A stretch of 5,304 nt of DNA from Candidatus Njordarchaeota archaeon (GTDB lineage Archaea > Asgardarchaeota > Njordarchaeia > Njordarchaeales > Njordarchaeaceae), in assembly GCA_029856625.1 (NCBI GenBank), contig JAHKLG010000105.1:1-5304 (forward strand), read 5' to 3'. A program made the translations under genes and the position numbers. Under the pieces are notes generated by a model. It had not been told where the DNA came from. It was given only the letters and a program-made list of their open reading frames with translations, and made no database searches. Shown here one piece after another: positions 1-5,096 of the stretch (position 1 is its first letter; each line of letters begins with the position of its first letter).

Positions 1-1
1 A

Positions 2-70
2 CAAGATTATAAGAAAATACTCGAGAGCATATTCTCGGCAATAAATAGTCTGGGACGATTGTATAGATGA
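2..70 (+). CDS. Possible 3' end of a protein-coding gene cut by the window edge
   Basis: From base 2 one frame stays open for 22 codons and ends in TGA at 68-70, reading roughly QDYKKILESIFSAINSLG then RLYR. The other two + frames close within about 45 bases. The composition (mixed charged and hydrophobic residues in a helix-like pattern) resembles a real C-terminus. The fragment is too short to assign to a family, and I do not recognise it. It could be chance, since 22 open codons are not rare. No clear T-tract terminator follows it. Confidence 0.4.
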   Translation, partial: QDYKKILESIFSAINSLGRLYR

Positions 71-140
71 TACTCCAACACGCCTAGGAATCCAAAAATT
101 TAGTAATAATACCTCTCCTAAGCATTTTCCTATGTACTCC

Positions 141-176
141 GAAACTTTTATTTATTCTGAATAATATATATTTTTC
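141..176 (+). promoter_or_regulatory. Archaeal promoter of the vapBC operon (BRE and TATA box)
   Basis: A purine-rich BRE-like element (GAAAC, 141-145) is followed by a T/A-rich TATA box CTTTTATTTA (145-154). Archaeal initiation normally lies about 25 bases beyond the centre of this box, which puts the start near 175-180. That leaves a leader of about 25 bases before the ATG at 202, enough to contain the GGGAGG Shine-Dalgarno at 190-195. A second AT-rich run, AATATATATTTTT (163-175), is an alternative box that would start transcription near 193. Confidence 0.5.
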
Positions 177-201
177 CGAAAAATGAATGGGGAGGAGAAG
201 A

Positions 202-444
202 ATGGAAATTTTCGAAGGAATTGTAGGTAAGAAGGGGGAAATCTATGTTAGGAAGAGGTTCAGGGAGCTTATGGGATTAAAGCCAGGGGATAGGGTGGAG
301 TTCATTGTTAAGGGTGACACGGTTATTTTCAGGAAAAAACCTAATGCTACAGATTTATTAAGGAGGAAGAGGATTAGGGTTGATATTTCTGAGGTATTGG
401 AATTAAGGAAGTCTTTCGAGGAGGAGTTGGTTAGTGGGGATTAA
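202..444 (+). CDS. vapB: AbrB/SpoVT-fold antitoxin (VapB-type)
   Basis: Predicted 80-residue antitoxin that would bind and block the PIN toxin encoded next and repress its own operon. Residues about 3-45 fit the swapped-hairpin AbrB (SpoVT-AbrB) DNA-binding domain: the VGKKGEIYV strand, a short helix (KRFRELMG), the signature LKPGDRV at 26-32, then a VIFRKK strand. The tail, about 48-80, is charged and helical (LLRRKR, ELRKSFEEEL), as expected for the toxin-binding part. I chose ATG 202 because GGGAGG at 190-195 is a good Shine-Dalgarno 6 bases before it. An in-frame ATG at 187 would add MGRRR but would place that Shine-Dalgarno inside the gene. The stop codon overlaps the start of vapC by 11 bases. 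Arginines are almost all AGG and the sense strand is very purine-rich. The family call is firm; DNA operator and cognate toxin are inferred from context. Confidence 0.88.
   Translation: MEIFEGIVGKKGEIYVRKRFRELMGLKPGDRVEFIVKGDTVIFRKKPNATDLLRRKRIRVDISEVLELRKSFEEELVSGD
421..426 (+). promoter_or_regulatory. Shine-Dalgarno for vapC inside vapB
   Basis: GAGGAG lies 7 bases before the GTG at 434, within the last codons of vapB. It supports the GTG start and indicates that both proteins are made from one transcript, possibly with coupled translation. Confidence 0.55.
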
Positions 445-904
445 ACTTCTTCTGGATACGTCGTTTTTACTCCCGTTCTTTGGGCTTGATCTAGGCGATA
501 TAAATGATATTGTAGAAAAACTTTACTATAAACTCTCAAACCTTTATTTTGCAGAGATTTCTATCTATGAAGCAAAGTTTAAGCTGATTTCCCTTTACCG
601 AAAAAAACGTATACCAATAGATCTTATCGAGAATTTTTGGGAGAATCTGAGAATTCTGCATGATGATAATAGGATTATTTTCATCCCCTATGATAAAGAA
701 GTCGATGCAAATCTGAACCACTTAGAGAAGACCCTTGAGGCACGGTTAGGCATCGTTGATGAATTAATTATAGCCTCAGCAATGCTTGTTGGTAACTTAC
801 TAACTCTTGATGAGGATATTCTTAGAATGAGAAGTGTTATGGCAGAGAAATTTGGTCTACAAATATTTGGACTCACCGACATATCAGAATTAGTGAGAAT
901 GTAA
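434..904 (+). CDS. vapC: PIN-domain ribonuclease toxin (VapC-type)
   Basis: Predicted 156-residue metal-dependent endoribonuclease of the VapC family, the toxin of the VapBC pair. The four acidic residues expected in PIN active sites are present: D8 in LLLDTSFLLP, E46 in ISIYEAKFKL, D109 in GIVDELIIASAM and D126 in LLTLDEDI. The length is slightly above the usual 125-145, mainly through a helical middle segment (about 55-80). Translation starts with GTG at 434, overlapping vapB by 11 bases in another frame, and is served by GAGGAG at 421-426. The stop is followed directly by five T residues (905-909). The last 15 bases overlap the end of the opposite-strand mntA frame. Base use differs a little from vapB: CGA, CGT and CGG arginine codons occur here. 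Nothing appears broken, so the toxin is probably active. VapC RNA targets such as tRNA or rRNA cannot be read from the sequence. Confidence 0.88.
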   Translation: MGIKLLLDTSFLLPFFGLDLGDINDIVEKLYYKLSNLYFAEISIYEAKFKLISLYRKKRIPIDLIENFWENLRILHDDNRIIFIPYDKEVDANLNHLEKTLEARLGIVDELIIASAMLVGNLLTLDEDILRMRSVMAEKFGLQIFGLTDISELVRM

Positions 905-1351
905 TTTTTCTCTATTATGCAATATACTCCTTGCTCTAAGTATTTTTTGTCTTCTCTGAATACCTTCTAGTATTTCTTTATACGATTTAAATTGATTCGC
1001 TACGTATCTTGGCTCAACGTCTTTCCATAGTTTCCTGTAGAAATAAAAATACTCTGAGATATCTAATGGATCCCCAAAAATTACGATGTGATTGTTTATT
1101 ACACTCATTTTTATGGGCAATGGCAGCAATTCAAAAATTCTTAAGTCATAACCCGGTTTTATTTTAGGGAGTAATTTCCAGAGTATTCTAATATTCTTAC
1201 TTGGATCACTTATCCTGGTAATTACCGCTACATCTATATCCGACCGTGGTGTACATTGATTTCTAGCGTAACTCCCATAGACGACTACCCAGTAGTCCCT
1301 TAATGGTTCTAGATCCCTTTTTATCTCATTTAAAGATTTTCTGCAAGACAT
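890..1351 (-). CDS. mntA: MNT-type nucleotidyltransferase antitoxin (MntA-like)
   Basis: Predicted 153-residue minimal nucleotidyltransferase. The Pol-beta-type signature GS-x10-DxD is complete: G26-S27 in VVVYGSYARNQ, then D38 and D40 in RSDIDVAVI. A third carboxylate is likely D69 in GYDLRIFELLPLP. In characterised HEPN/MNT pairs this enzyme silences the toxin by adding AMP units to a tyrosine of the HEPN partner; that activity is inferred here. After the catalytic core comes a helical, basic C-terminal part (about 97-153, with an aromatic EYFYFY patch) of unknown role. The ATG at 1351 is preferred; a TTG at 1360 would add three residues. The gene overlaps hepT by 26 bases, with only a weak AGGG upstream, which suggests translational coupling. 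Its 3' end runs into vapC on the other strand by 15 bases, and no T-tract is seen after its stop on its own strand. An alternative is a stand-alone nucleotidyltransferase, but the HEPN neighbour argues against this. Confidence 0.85.
   Translation of the reverse strand: MSCRKSLNEIKRDLEPLRDYWVVVYGSYARNQCTPRSDIDVAVITRISDPSKNIRILWKLLPKIKPGYDLRIFELLPLPIKMSVINNHIVIFGDPLDISEYFYFYRKLWKDVEPRYVANQFKSYKEILEGIQRRQKILRARSILHNREKLHSH
905..909 (+). terminator. T-tract directly after vapC
   Basis: TTTTT followed by CTCT begins right after the vapC stop. Archaeal RNA polymerase can release transcripts at such short U-tracts without a hairpin. The tract lies inside the opposite-strand mntA coding region, so the vapBC transcript would end antisense to mntA. 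The tract is short, so the call is tentative. Confidence 0.35.
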
Positions 1352-1742
1352 TTTCAACAACCCTAATAAACGAGAAAATTATGTCTATTATCTCATTAAG
1401 ATTCTCTTTCACAACCCTTTCATCAAACTTATTATATTTATGAACTATAGCGTTTCTTAAACCATTTAATAACTTTAATTTATCTGCTAATTCCTTGTCT
1501 ATTATACGTTTCTCAGCTAGTTTATCTATATTAGTATAATCGTCTGAGACATTCATACCTAGATCTCTAACCAACATAGCTATTATATCCATTACAGCAT
1601 CGATACTTGTATGAAGCCGATATAATAAGGCCTCGAAATAGAAGACGTTGTCAATATCTGGTGGTAATTCTCCCAACTTTTCTGTGATATAATCTATTTT
1701 TCTTCTATAGGCTTTTAGTCTTTCGATCAATCTAAGCACCAT
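1326..1742 (-). CDS. hepT: HEPN-domain ribonuclease toxin (HepT-like, DUF86)
   Basis: Predicted 138-residue all-helical HEPN protein of the HepT/DUF86 type. The diagnostic RX4HXY motif reads RNAIVHKY, with R96, H101 and Y103 in this numbering. R and H form the ribonuclease site in dimers, and Y is the residue AMPylated by MntA in studied systems. The preceding helix pattern (FEALLYRLHTSIDAVMDIIAML, about 36-57) matches the family's second helix. The frame extends upstream to a GTG at 1754, but ATG 1742 is preferred. An AT-rich TATA-like run (about 1762-1775) is centred about 27 bases upstream of it, which fits a leaderless message, and no Shine-Dalgarno precedes either start. The toxin gene is first and the antitoxin second, overlapping by 26 bases. 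The motif is intact, so an active toxin is expected; the RNA target is unknown. Confidence 0.87.
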   Translation of the reverse strand: MVLRLIERLKAYRRKIDYITEKLGELPPDIDNVFYFEALLYRLHTSIDAVMDIIAMLVRDLGMNVSDDYTNIDKLAEKRIIDKELADKLKLLNGLRNAIVHKYNKFDERVVKENLNEIIDIIFSFIRVVENVLQKIFK

Positions 1743-1761
1743 ATTATTAGGCACACGTTGT

Positions 1762-1775
1762 GTAATTAATATTAT
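1762..1775 (-). promoter_or_regulatory. TATA-like element of hepT-mntA
   Basis: Read on the - strand this is ATAATATTAATTA, centred about 27 bases upstream of the ATG at 1742. That is the archaeal TATA-to-start distance for a leaderless message. No strong BRE is seen, and AT-rich runs are common here, so the call is moderate. Confidence 0.35.
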
Positions 1776-1838
1776 GTTGCTCAGAATATGAAATTGTGCA
1801 TATATGCGAAAAATAGGATAATAAGATAGAGGAAAAAA

Positions 1839-1856
1839 TCGGTTTAGATAAGCCGA
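1839..1856. repeat. Small hairpin in the divergent promoter region
   Basis: TCGGTTT (1839-1845) can pair with AAGCCGA (1850-1856) around the loop AGAT, giving seven pairs with one G-U when read as + strand RNA. It lies about 100 bases upstream of hepT and 100 bases before the tldD promoter. It could be a protein-binding dyad or chance; no T-tract follows it. Confidence 0.35.
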
Positions 1857-1861
1857 ATAAA

Positions 1862-1931
1862 GCGGATTATATATCGAAGAAAAGCCTCTGATAATCCTTT
1901 AATTCCATGGATTTGACTATTGATAATCCGC
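1862..1931. repeat. Inverted and direct repeats upstream of tldD
   Basis: GCGGATTAT (1862-1870) is matched by its exact reverse complement ATAATCCGC (1923-1931). A third copy of the core, in TGATAATCC (1889-1897), repeats directly at 1921-1929, 32 bases on. The last copy ends about 14 bases before the putative tldD TATA box, a sensible place for a regulator's operator. The function is inferred; only the repeats are seen. Confidence 0.45.
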
Positions 1932-1944
1932 ATTTCTTTGCCGT

Positions 1945-1976
1945 CTTTATACATTTTATTGGAGAAAACGTTTTAT
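1945..1976 (+). promoter_or_regulatory. Probable promoter of the tldDE operon
   Basis: CTTTATACAT (1945-1954) is a good archaeal TATA box. Initiation about 25 bases on falls near 1975, which is itself an ATG (1975-1977). The leader to the proposed tldD start at 2036 would be about 60 bases. Other boxes nearby (TTTTATT at 1954-1960, GTTTTATG at 1970-1977) would give starts near 1983 or 2000. Confidence 0.45.
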
Positions 1977-2035
1977 GCCGTTAATTATGATTCTTAATGT
2001 TGATATGGTCTCTTTTTGGGATTAGGGGATTTATT

Positions 2036-3457
2036 ATGATTGAAGCTACCATCGAGAACATTATTTCAAGGGAATATCTGGAGAAGATAATTGATGCTTG
2101 GAGCAGGAAGGGTGCTGAATACGTGGAGTGTAGGGCTGAGGTGAGGAAATCACTGAGAATAGAGATAAGGGATCACGAAATAAAGAGGTTTGACAGCTCC
2201 TTCTCAAGCGGTGTAGCGGTTAGAGTAGTGATTAATGGTAAGCTCCATTTCTTCTCAATCTCTGCAGGAGAACTCCCTCATGCTAACATTGTTGAAGAGA
2301 AGGTCTTCTCTCAGAGAGACTGGTTATGGAGTGTAAAGCTGAAAGAAAGGGAATCGTTCAAAGATAAAGTAATTGTAGAGGAGAAGAGACCACTTATAGA
2401 TGTTGGAATTGAAGAGAAGCTAAAGTTCGTTAAGAACTCTCACGAGAGAGCATTTAAAGACATAGTTAAAACCGTCTCAACAACATATAATGAAGAGATT
2501 GTGGAGAAGCTTATCTTAACCAGCGAGGGTACAGACATTCTATTACGCATACCATATGTGATTATCAGGCATGAAATAACAGCTGAGGTTGATGGGAAAA
2601 TAAATGCCGCTAGAGGAATATGGGGCGGAATTGGGGGGTTCGAGGTAATGAATGAGGAAGATATCTCTAAGATGACAAATGAGACGAGTAAAAGTGCTTG
2701 TGATGGGGCCAGAGCTAGGAGATGCCCCTCTGGTAAATTTAGGGTTGTTCTTGATGGAGATTTAAATCACTTATTAGCTCATGAAGCATTGGGTCATGCT
2801 GCTGAGGCAGATAGTTTAAGAGTTGGAAGCATTTTAAAGGGCAAATTGGGTAAGAAGATTGCGAGCCCACTAATCAATATTGTAGACGATGGGAGATTCG
2901 AACTTAACGGTGTCAAGGGATTTGGATGGATTCCCTACGATGATGAGGGAACACCTACAGAAAGAACATTGATCATAGAGAGAGGAGTGCTGAAATCTTT
3001 CATGACGGATAGGATTACTGCTGAAGAGTATGGTTTAAGGTTAACTGGTAATGCTAGAGCTCAGGATTGGACATTACCAAGTGTCGTTAGGATGCGAAAC
3101 ACTTTCATAGAGCCTAGTTCTCCTGATATAGGGTATAAGAATGAAGAATTATTGCAGGAACTCAGAGATGGATTATTATTAAAAACTGGTAGAGGCGGCC
3201 AAGTGGATCCAACAAGAGGAGTATTCACCTTTGGCGTTCAGGAGGCGTTCTTAGTTAAAAATGGAGAGATCGTGGAGAGGTTATCGAGTACGAGTATCTC
3301 TGGGAATATCTTAGTAGTTCTGAAGAATGTTGAGGCCGTGGGAAGGGAGTTTGATCCCCCACAGAAATCTGCTGGGTTCTGTGGAAAGGTAGGTCTAGTA
3401 CCTGTTGGTGTCACTGGTCCATGGCTACTTATTAAGAATCTTATTGTTGGGGGGTGA
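2036..3457 (+). CDS. tldD: TldD metalloprotease subunit
   Basis: Predicted 473-residue catalytic subunit of the cytoplasmic TldD/TldE zinc protease (peptidase family U62/PmbA-TldD), which in E. coli cuts unfolded peptides inside a closed heterodimer chamber. The N-terminal domain (about 1-200) is the family's typical start (KGAEYVECRAEVRKS, SGVAVRVV). The C-terminal domain carries the metal motif HEALGH at 249-254, in AHEALGHAAEAD. It also has DDEGTPT (302-308), the TGNARAQ segment, RMRNTFIEP, and C449 in SAGFCGKVGLVPVGV, matching the cysteine metal ligand of E. coli TldD; the protein ends in LIVGG. Length is normal for the family. ATG 2036 is preferred over an in-frame ATG at 1997. AGGGG at 2024-2028 sits 7 bases before it, and the added residues MLIWSLFGIRGFI are unlike family N-termini. 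It is the first gene of an operon with tldE, five bases apart. Confidence 0.92.
   Translation: MIEATIENIISREYLEKIIDAWSRKGAEYVECRAEVRKSLRIEIRDHEIKRFDSSFSSGVAVRVVINGKLHFFSISAGELPHANIVEEKVFSQRDWLWSVKLKERESFKDKVIVEEKRPLIDVGIEEKLKFVKNSHERAFKDIVKTVSTTYNEEIVEKLILTSEGTDILLRIPYVIIRHEITAEVDGKINAARGIWGGIGGFEVMNEEDISKMTNETSKSACDGARARRCPSGKFRVVLDGDLNHLLAHEALGHAAEADSLRVGSILKGKLGKKIASPLINIVDDGRFELNGVKGFGWIPYDDEGTPTERTLIIERGVLKSFMTDRITAEEYGLRLTGNARAQDWTLPSVVRMRNTFIEPSSPDIGYKNEELLQELRDGLLLKTGRGGQVDPTRGVFTFGVQEAFLVKNGEIVERLSSTSISGNILVVLKNVEAVGREFDPPQKSAGFCGKVGLVPVGVTGPWLLIKNLIVGG
3451..3457 (+). promoter_or_regulatory. Shine-Dalgarno of tldE over the tldD stop
   Basis: GGGGTGA lies 5 bases before ATG 3463 and contains the archaeal GGTGA core as well as the tldD stop TGA. 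It argues for the ATG at 3463. The GTG at 3454 is part of this same site and has no such element of its own. The arrangement suggests coupled translation of the two subunits. Confidence 0.6.
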
Positions 3458-3462
3458 GTAAT

Positions 3463-4917
3463 ATGGAGGGGGAATCTTTAGAGAATATCGTTGAACAAGC
3501 ACTCAGATACGCTGAAGAACTAGGTGCAAAACAAGCCGAGATATTTGGAGCGAGGGGTAGGATAGTTCTATTAATGATTGAGAAGAAAGTACCTTCAGCC
3601 ACAGTAAGTTATATAGGGGGAGTAGCCGTAAGGATAGCTACAGAGAACAACGTTGGCTTCGCTCATACCACTAGTTTCTCACAAGAATCAATAAGGGAGA
3701 CCGTTCGATTAGCCTTGGAAAGTGCTAAAGCTAAGGGAAAAGACAAACATTTCAAGAGCCTTCCTCCCGAAATGCCTACTGAGCATGTAGAACCTATTTA
3801 TGATAAGGAAACTGCCCAAGCCTCTCTAGATGATATCCTAGGAGTTTATGAAACCGTTAAGAACATAGTTGATGGTAGTGGGAAAAAGATTATGCTTATT
3901 GGTGGTGGCGCGGTAGCGGGAGAAGGAGAGGTTTTCCTGAAGAATAGTTTAGGTGTTGAGAGAAGGGATAAGAGAACAGTAGTAGGTTGTTACTTTTATG
4001 CATTAGCTACTGACGAGATACCCCCTGCAATGGCTTTTGTATACGATGAGAGGAGTAGGATACGGGATATGAATCTCGAAAAACTCGGAGAGAAATTGAT
4101 AGAAGAAACTGTTAAGGCAAAACGGGCAAAAGAAATGGTGTTCACTGGCAAATCATCAGTAATAATTCTACCCCAAGCCCTGTCATCCTTCCTATGGGTA
4201 TTTTCGGAAGAAATTAGTGCACCAAATGTTGATAGAGGCTCAACACCATTTAAGAGGGAGAAAATCGGTGAAAAGATAGCAAGCGAGGAAATATCCGTTC
4301 TAGACAATCCTAGATCAGAAGATAACCCCTGGAGAACTAGTAGAGATGACGAAGGCATCCCCACAAAGGAGATAGAAATAATTAGGGATGGAGTCCTAAT
4401 ATCCCACCTCACAGATTATTACTACGCTACTAAATGGAATACGGAACCAACCGGTTCCTGCAGGAGAATTAGTAGATGGGGCTTTACATGGAACCCATTC
4501 GTTTACCCAACAGTCGCTCCGTGGTGGATTGAGATAAGGAGTAAGAGTCAAGACTCACTTGAAAATATAATAAGTGATGTAAAGGAAGGATTCGTTATAA
4601 AGGATGTGATGGGGATTCATCAATCAGATTTTGCTAGTGGAAAATTCTCTGTACCAGCTAATGGTTGGTACGTAAAGAACGGAGAAATAGCATTCCCAGT
4701 CCACAACATCATGATAAGCGGAACAATACCAGAACTCCTAGCCAACATTAAAGTGATCTCAAAAGAGAAAGAAAGAACAGAATACGGCGACCTACCCGCG
4801 ATAATGACCGAGAAAACTCATGTTGTAGCCAGCAAATCTCCGCTAAAATATCGAATAGGACTAAAGATCTTTAATGTTCTCCTAAGATTAGGTGTTATTA
4901 AAAATCCAATCCTATGA
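3463..4917 (+). CDS. tldE: TldE (PmbA) subunit of the TldD/E protease
   Basis: Predicted 484-residue paralogue of TldD that lacks the metal site and forms the other half of the heterodimer. Shared landmarks with its neighbour include YIGGVAVRIATENNVGFAHT near the N-terminus and DDEGIPT at 295-301. It also has ISHLTDYYYATKW, then VPANGWYVKNGEIAFPVHNIMISG. In the position of TldD's HEALGH the sequence runs WVFSEE (about 245-250), so both histidines and the glutamate are replaced, as usual for TldE. It is longer than the roughly 440-450 residues common for the family. A tryptophan-rich stretch (W339, W343, W354, W355) follows the DDEG block. After the normal end there is a basic, hydrophobic tail of about 25 residues (460-484) that could form an amphipathic helix. 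The GTG at 3454 would add three residues. No catalytic role of its own is expected; it likely shapes substrate entry. Confidence 0.9.
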   Translation: MEGESLENIVEQALRYAEELGAKQAEIFGARGRIVLLMIEKKVPSATVSYIGGVAVRIATENNVGFAHTTSFSQESIRETVRLALESAKAKGKDKHFKSLPPEMPTEHVEPIYDKETAQASLDDILGVYETVKNIVDGSGKKIMLIGGGAVAGEGEVFLKNSLGVERRDKRTVVGCYFYALATDEIPPAMAFVYDERSRIRDMNLEKLGEKLIEETVKAKRAKEMVFTGKSSVIILPQALSSFLWVFSEEISAPNVDRGSTPFKREKIGEKIASEEISVLDNPRSEDNPWRTSRDDEGIPTKEIEIIRDGVLISHLTDYYYATKWNTEPTGSCRRISRWGFTWNPFVYPTVAPWWIEIRSKSQDSLENIISDVKEGFVIKDVMGIHQSDFASGKFSVPANGWYVKNGEIAFPVHNIMISGTIPELLANIKVISKEKERTEYGDLPAIMTEKTHVVASKSPLKYRIGLKIFNVLLRLGVIKNPIL

Positions 4918-4946
4918 GAAATTCATTCAATACCTTATCCCATAAC

Positions 4947-5006
4947 TTTTTGTGAAACTAGTTTTACAAGCCAGTTAAGTTTTATCCCATTTTAAGCGTT
5001 TTCTTC
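4947..5006 (+). terminator. 3' end of the tldDE operon: hairpin with T-tracts
   Basis: Starting 32 bases after the tldE stop, TTGTGAAA (4950-4957) pairs with TTTTACAA (4962-4969) around CTAG, eight pairs with one G-U. A T5 run (4947-4951) overlaps its left arm. T-rich patches follow at 4979-4983, 4990-4993 and 4999-5005. Such U-tracts are what archaeal polymerase needs to stop; the hairpin may protect the 3' end. A 9-base direct repeat TTATCCCAT (4935-4943 and 4982-4990) brackets the hairpin. Confidence 0.5.
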
Positions 5007-5055
5007 CAATTATTATAAATATTCCAAACAACCTGTGCTTTACCGAATAGCATAG

Positions 5056-5090
5056 AAAAAAGAAGGAACTATATCCTATCAATAGGGTAT
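5056..5090 (-). terminator. Terminator-like hairpin and T-tract for the right-edge - strand gene
   Basis: The 20 bases at 5071-5090 form a near-perfect dyad (8 of 10 pairs match as DNA): ATATCCTATC and AATAGGGTAT. It can fold into about eight pairs with a 4-base loop. On the - strand it is followed, 9 bases later, by six T residues (complement of A6 at 5056-5061). It starts 7 bases beyond the TGA at 5099-5097 of the - strand frame, so it is well placed to end that transcript. The + strand has no matching T-tract after it. Confidence 0.45.
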
Positions 5091-5096
5091 TAGAGA

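Larger units (their letters stand above)
1743..2035. promoter_or_regulatory. Divergent intergenic region between hepT and tldD
   Basis: About 290 bases without a supported full-length gene. It must hold the promoter for hepT-mntA on the left and for tldDE on the right. Besides the TATA-like elements it contains a 7-bp hairpin with a 4-base loop at 1839-1856, and three copies of the 7-mer ATAATCC (one inverted). A short open frame precedes tldD. I see no tRNA or other recognisable RNA gene in it. Confidence 0.6.

Noticed and set aside
22..37. CGAGA/TCTCG inverted repeat near the left edge
   Set aside because: It has only five pairs and lies in the probable coding end of the left-hand gene, so it is likely chance.
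536..882. Two - strand open frames opposite vapC
   Set aside because: They lie fully inside a well-supported PIN toxin gene, lack recognisable motifs, and look like shadows of the + strand frame.
1864..1929. CRISPR-like repeats
   Set aside because: Only three 7-9 base copies exist, one inverted, with unequal spacing. There is no array structure and no cas gene.
1997..2035. N-terminal extension of TldD (MLIWSLFGIRGFI) as a signal peptide or membrane anchor
   Set aside because: TldD is a cytoplasmic protein, the segment has no proper signal-peptide layout, and a ribosome-binding site sits before the downstream ATG at 2036. It is more likely untranslated leader.
3996..4412. 138-codon - strand frame inside tldE
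   Set aside because: The product is low in recognisable motifs and rich in Ser and Ile, as expected for the antisense of a coding region. The tldE frame is continuous and conserved in type throughout.
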